Shown piece by piece: positions 62,252 through 64,000 of a stretch of 64,000 bases of DNA (within the stretch, counting starts at the first letter, position 1; every line of letters starts with the position of its first letter). The position numbers and the translations under genes were made by a program. The notes under the pieces are model-generated. The model searched no databases, had not been told where the DNA came from, and worked only from the letters and a program-made list of their open reading frames with translations. Origin of the DNA: Capillidium heterosporum (Eukaryota > Entomophthoromycota > Entomophthoromycetes > Entomophthorales > Capillidiaceae); the NCBI GenBank assembly GCA_016630905.1, contig WBMQ01000002.1, forward strand, positions 1,302,001 to 1,366,000, written 5' to 3'.

Positions 62252-64000
62252 GATTGATATGGTTACACTAGTGCTATTTACGTAGCACTATACCTTCCAG
62301 AGTTTTAATGGTAGGCTATTTTTAGAAAGTGAAGGTTGAGTATAAGTAATTTCATTGTTAAATCGGCTTAAGCAAAAGATGTCAAATTAGATATAGGTAT
62401 AGATGTTAAGTGTAAAAACTTTAGTTCAATTCCACTAATTATAATTAGTTTATTTTTAAAAAGTTTTCATCGTTATAGTTTGATCATATGGAAACAAGTG
62501 GAAGGTACTTTGTAGACTTCAAAAAATACCAGGTCTAATCTCCACCATAATATATATCTCTTAATCCGGTCATCCAACCATATATATTGAAACTATTAAG
62601 CGACAACTGTCATAAAATCATATATAGTATTACCTTATAGATCGCCCTTAACCCGATATACCTATCCGTGTGTTTGCATCAAATGCCTTGGTATCATCTT
62701 AACCTTCGATCAGAAATCTAACAATGTAGAAGGTTCTATATCTAGTAAACTCAGAGTATATTCTAATATATATTAACAAATAACTACATAAGTTCACTAA
62801 ATATAAGCAAAATGTATATGACAAAGCAGTATTTGATTAAATATATTAACAGAGCTTCCTATTTAAAATGGAAAACGCTTACCAAACTTCATGTCAATGA
62901 ATGATGTTGTATAAGTGGGCTGTAGTCACAACCAACATGTTAGCTTTCAATTTAAGATGATAAAAACTTTTATGAAAGTAGGATATGTATCTAAGGTAGC
63001 TTTATTTGATAATGTACTCTACTTCTTATACAAAATGAGCGTATAGATCTAAAACATAGAGTTATATATTTTGCTATACCTTTTAAAAATGTAATGCCGA
63101 TTACAAATAGATTCATTTAGAGTGGTATCAAACATAATATTTAAAACCACGGAAGTGACATTAAGCCGTATATTTGACAACTAACTTTTATATTTGAATG
63201 GATTATCTAGTTCCTGGTGACCGTGCTATTGATATTTTATTATAGCAATAAAAGCTGCGAATATTAATTTTGGAGATGGGAAAGTTCAAACTACCATTTC
63301 AAAAATAGCTCACCAAAATACATTTTATCTTCCAGATATACCAGGTGTATAAGGAGCTGATTGAAAATTGGCAATCTTATAAATATATTACAGTGATCTA
63401 TAGGTACCTGCACCCAAATGATTTCGGAATATGGAACTCGCTTAGATCAAAGAGTCTGACTTTACCCGAGCCCAAGTCAAATACCCGGAACTGTAAATTC
63501 GGTTATAAAGTCGATAAAAGCCCAAAACAAATATAGGTTTTTGGATAGTATGAAAACCTGTAGAAATGTATACTCTACGAGCCATATATATTTAAATTCT
63601 GGATACTCAATAACTAAAGTACCTGGACTTGAAGTGACTATGGCAGTCTTTAGATTTTAGACTTAAGCTTTCATAAAGTACAGTGCATTGGATACAAAAT
63701 TCAAATGTCGGTATACCAGTATTTAGTGACTTTTAGGTAATTCCAGACTAACTTCTTAAGTGGTAGAGTGACCTACATCCAAAGGTACGTAGATTTACTG
63801 GATGCTGATAACCCGATATTTGAAAATGACATTTCATGCGCATAAGAGCTAAAAATTCGTAGATTCCAAATACACATCAAAATACTTTGAATTAGAACAA
63901 AAATTTCCGAGTTGGAGTGGTTTCAAACATTTCCAAGAGCTAGAATAGTATCTAGGATAGCGTAGTAAACTGTACTCTATCTGTCACAAAGAATTGCTGA
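62252..64000. other. Terminal intergenic region
   Basis: About 1.75 kb, AT-rich. The 63-codon frame at 63345-63536 has no ATG start or recognisable sequence. I see no gene. Confidence 0.5.

Noticed and set aside
63345-63536. A 63-codon ORF near the right edge
   Set aside because: No ATG, AT-rich composition, no recognisable sequence.

Overview
The window looks like nuclear DNA of a fungus. Evidence: an acetylglutamate kinase/AGPR fusion (ARG5,6), a kexin, a secreted multicopper oxidase, and about 72 very short GT-AG introns (roughly 35-74 bp) across 18 genes. It also carries a tubulin cofactor E, a prenylated UBL3-like protein and a RING/TRAF/WD40 protein, which suggests (inference) a lineage outside budding yeasts, probably an early-diverging fungus. 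Genes are short and intron-rich, set in AT-rich intergenic DNA of about 0.3-3.6 kb. No transposable element, viral element or CRISPR array was seen.

Layout. 1-3764: C-terminal part of DNA polymerase epsilon (POL2). 4125-7402: a four-CX9C protein divergent from a molybdenum cofactor sulfurase. 7665-13701: UBL3-like, TIM8, SEC17 and an SOD-like mitoribosomal protein. 14923-20781: RING/TRAF/WD40 protein, KIN28/CDK7 kinase and a mitochondrial peroxiredoxin. 20925-20997: tRNA-Arg(CCT). 21436-25907: Ctr-like membrane protein, tubulin cofactor E and adenosylhomocysteinase. 26702-34000: a secreted six-repeat protein, MPP6-like, TFIIA small subunit and a PA-domain membrane protein. 35579-40681: ARG5,6 and CCT1. 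40682-44263: a 3.6 kb stretch with no gene. 44264-62203: a His/Asp/Lys-repeat secreted protein, an orphan, a tandem-PH protein, kexin, a small secreted protein, a MIC12-like protein, a large orphan with duplicated exons and a multicopper oxidase. The last 1.8 kb has no gene.

The most unusual signal is that six genes (POL2, SAH1, the six-repeat secreted protein, ARG5,6, a 755-aa orphan and the multicopper oxidase) are each interrupted once by exactly one extra base. Reading resumes in the +1 frame with the expected family sequence (four genes), another copy of the internal repeat (one gene) or a phase-consistent exon (one gene). No compensating deletion-type shift was found. This is either a systematic assembly error or widespread +1 frameshifting. 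A second theme is secretion: a kexin lies about 6 kb from a repeat protein full of dibasic sites, in a region with several other signal-peptide proteins.
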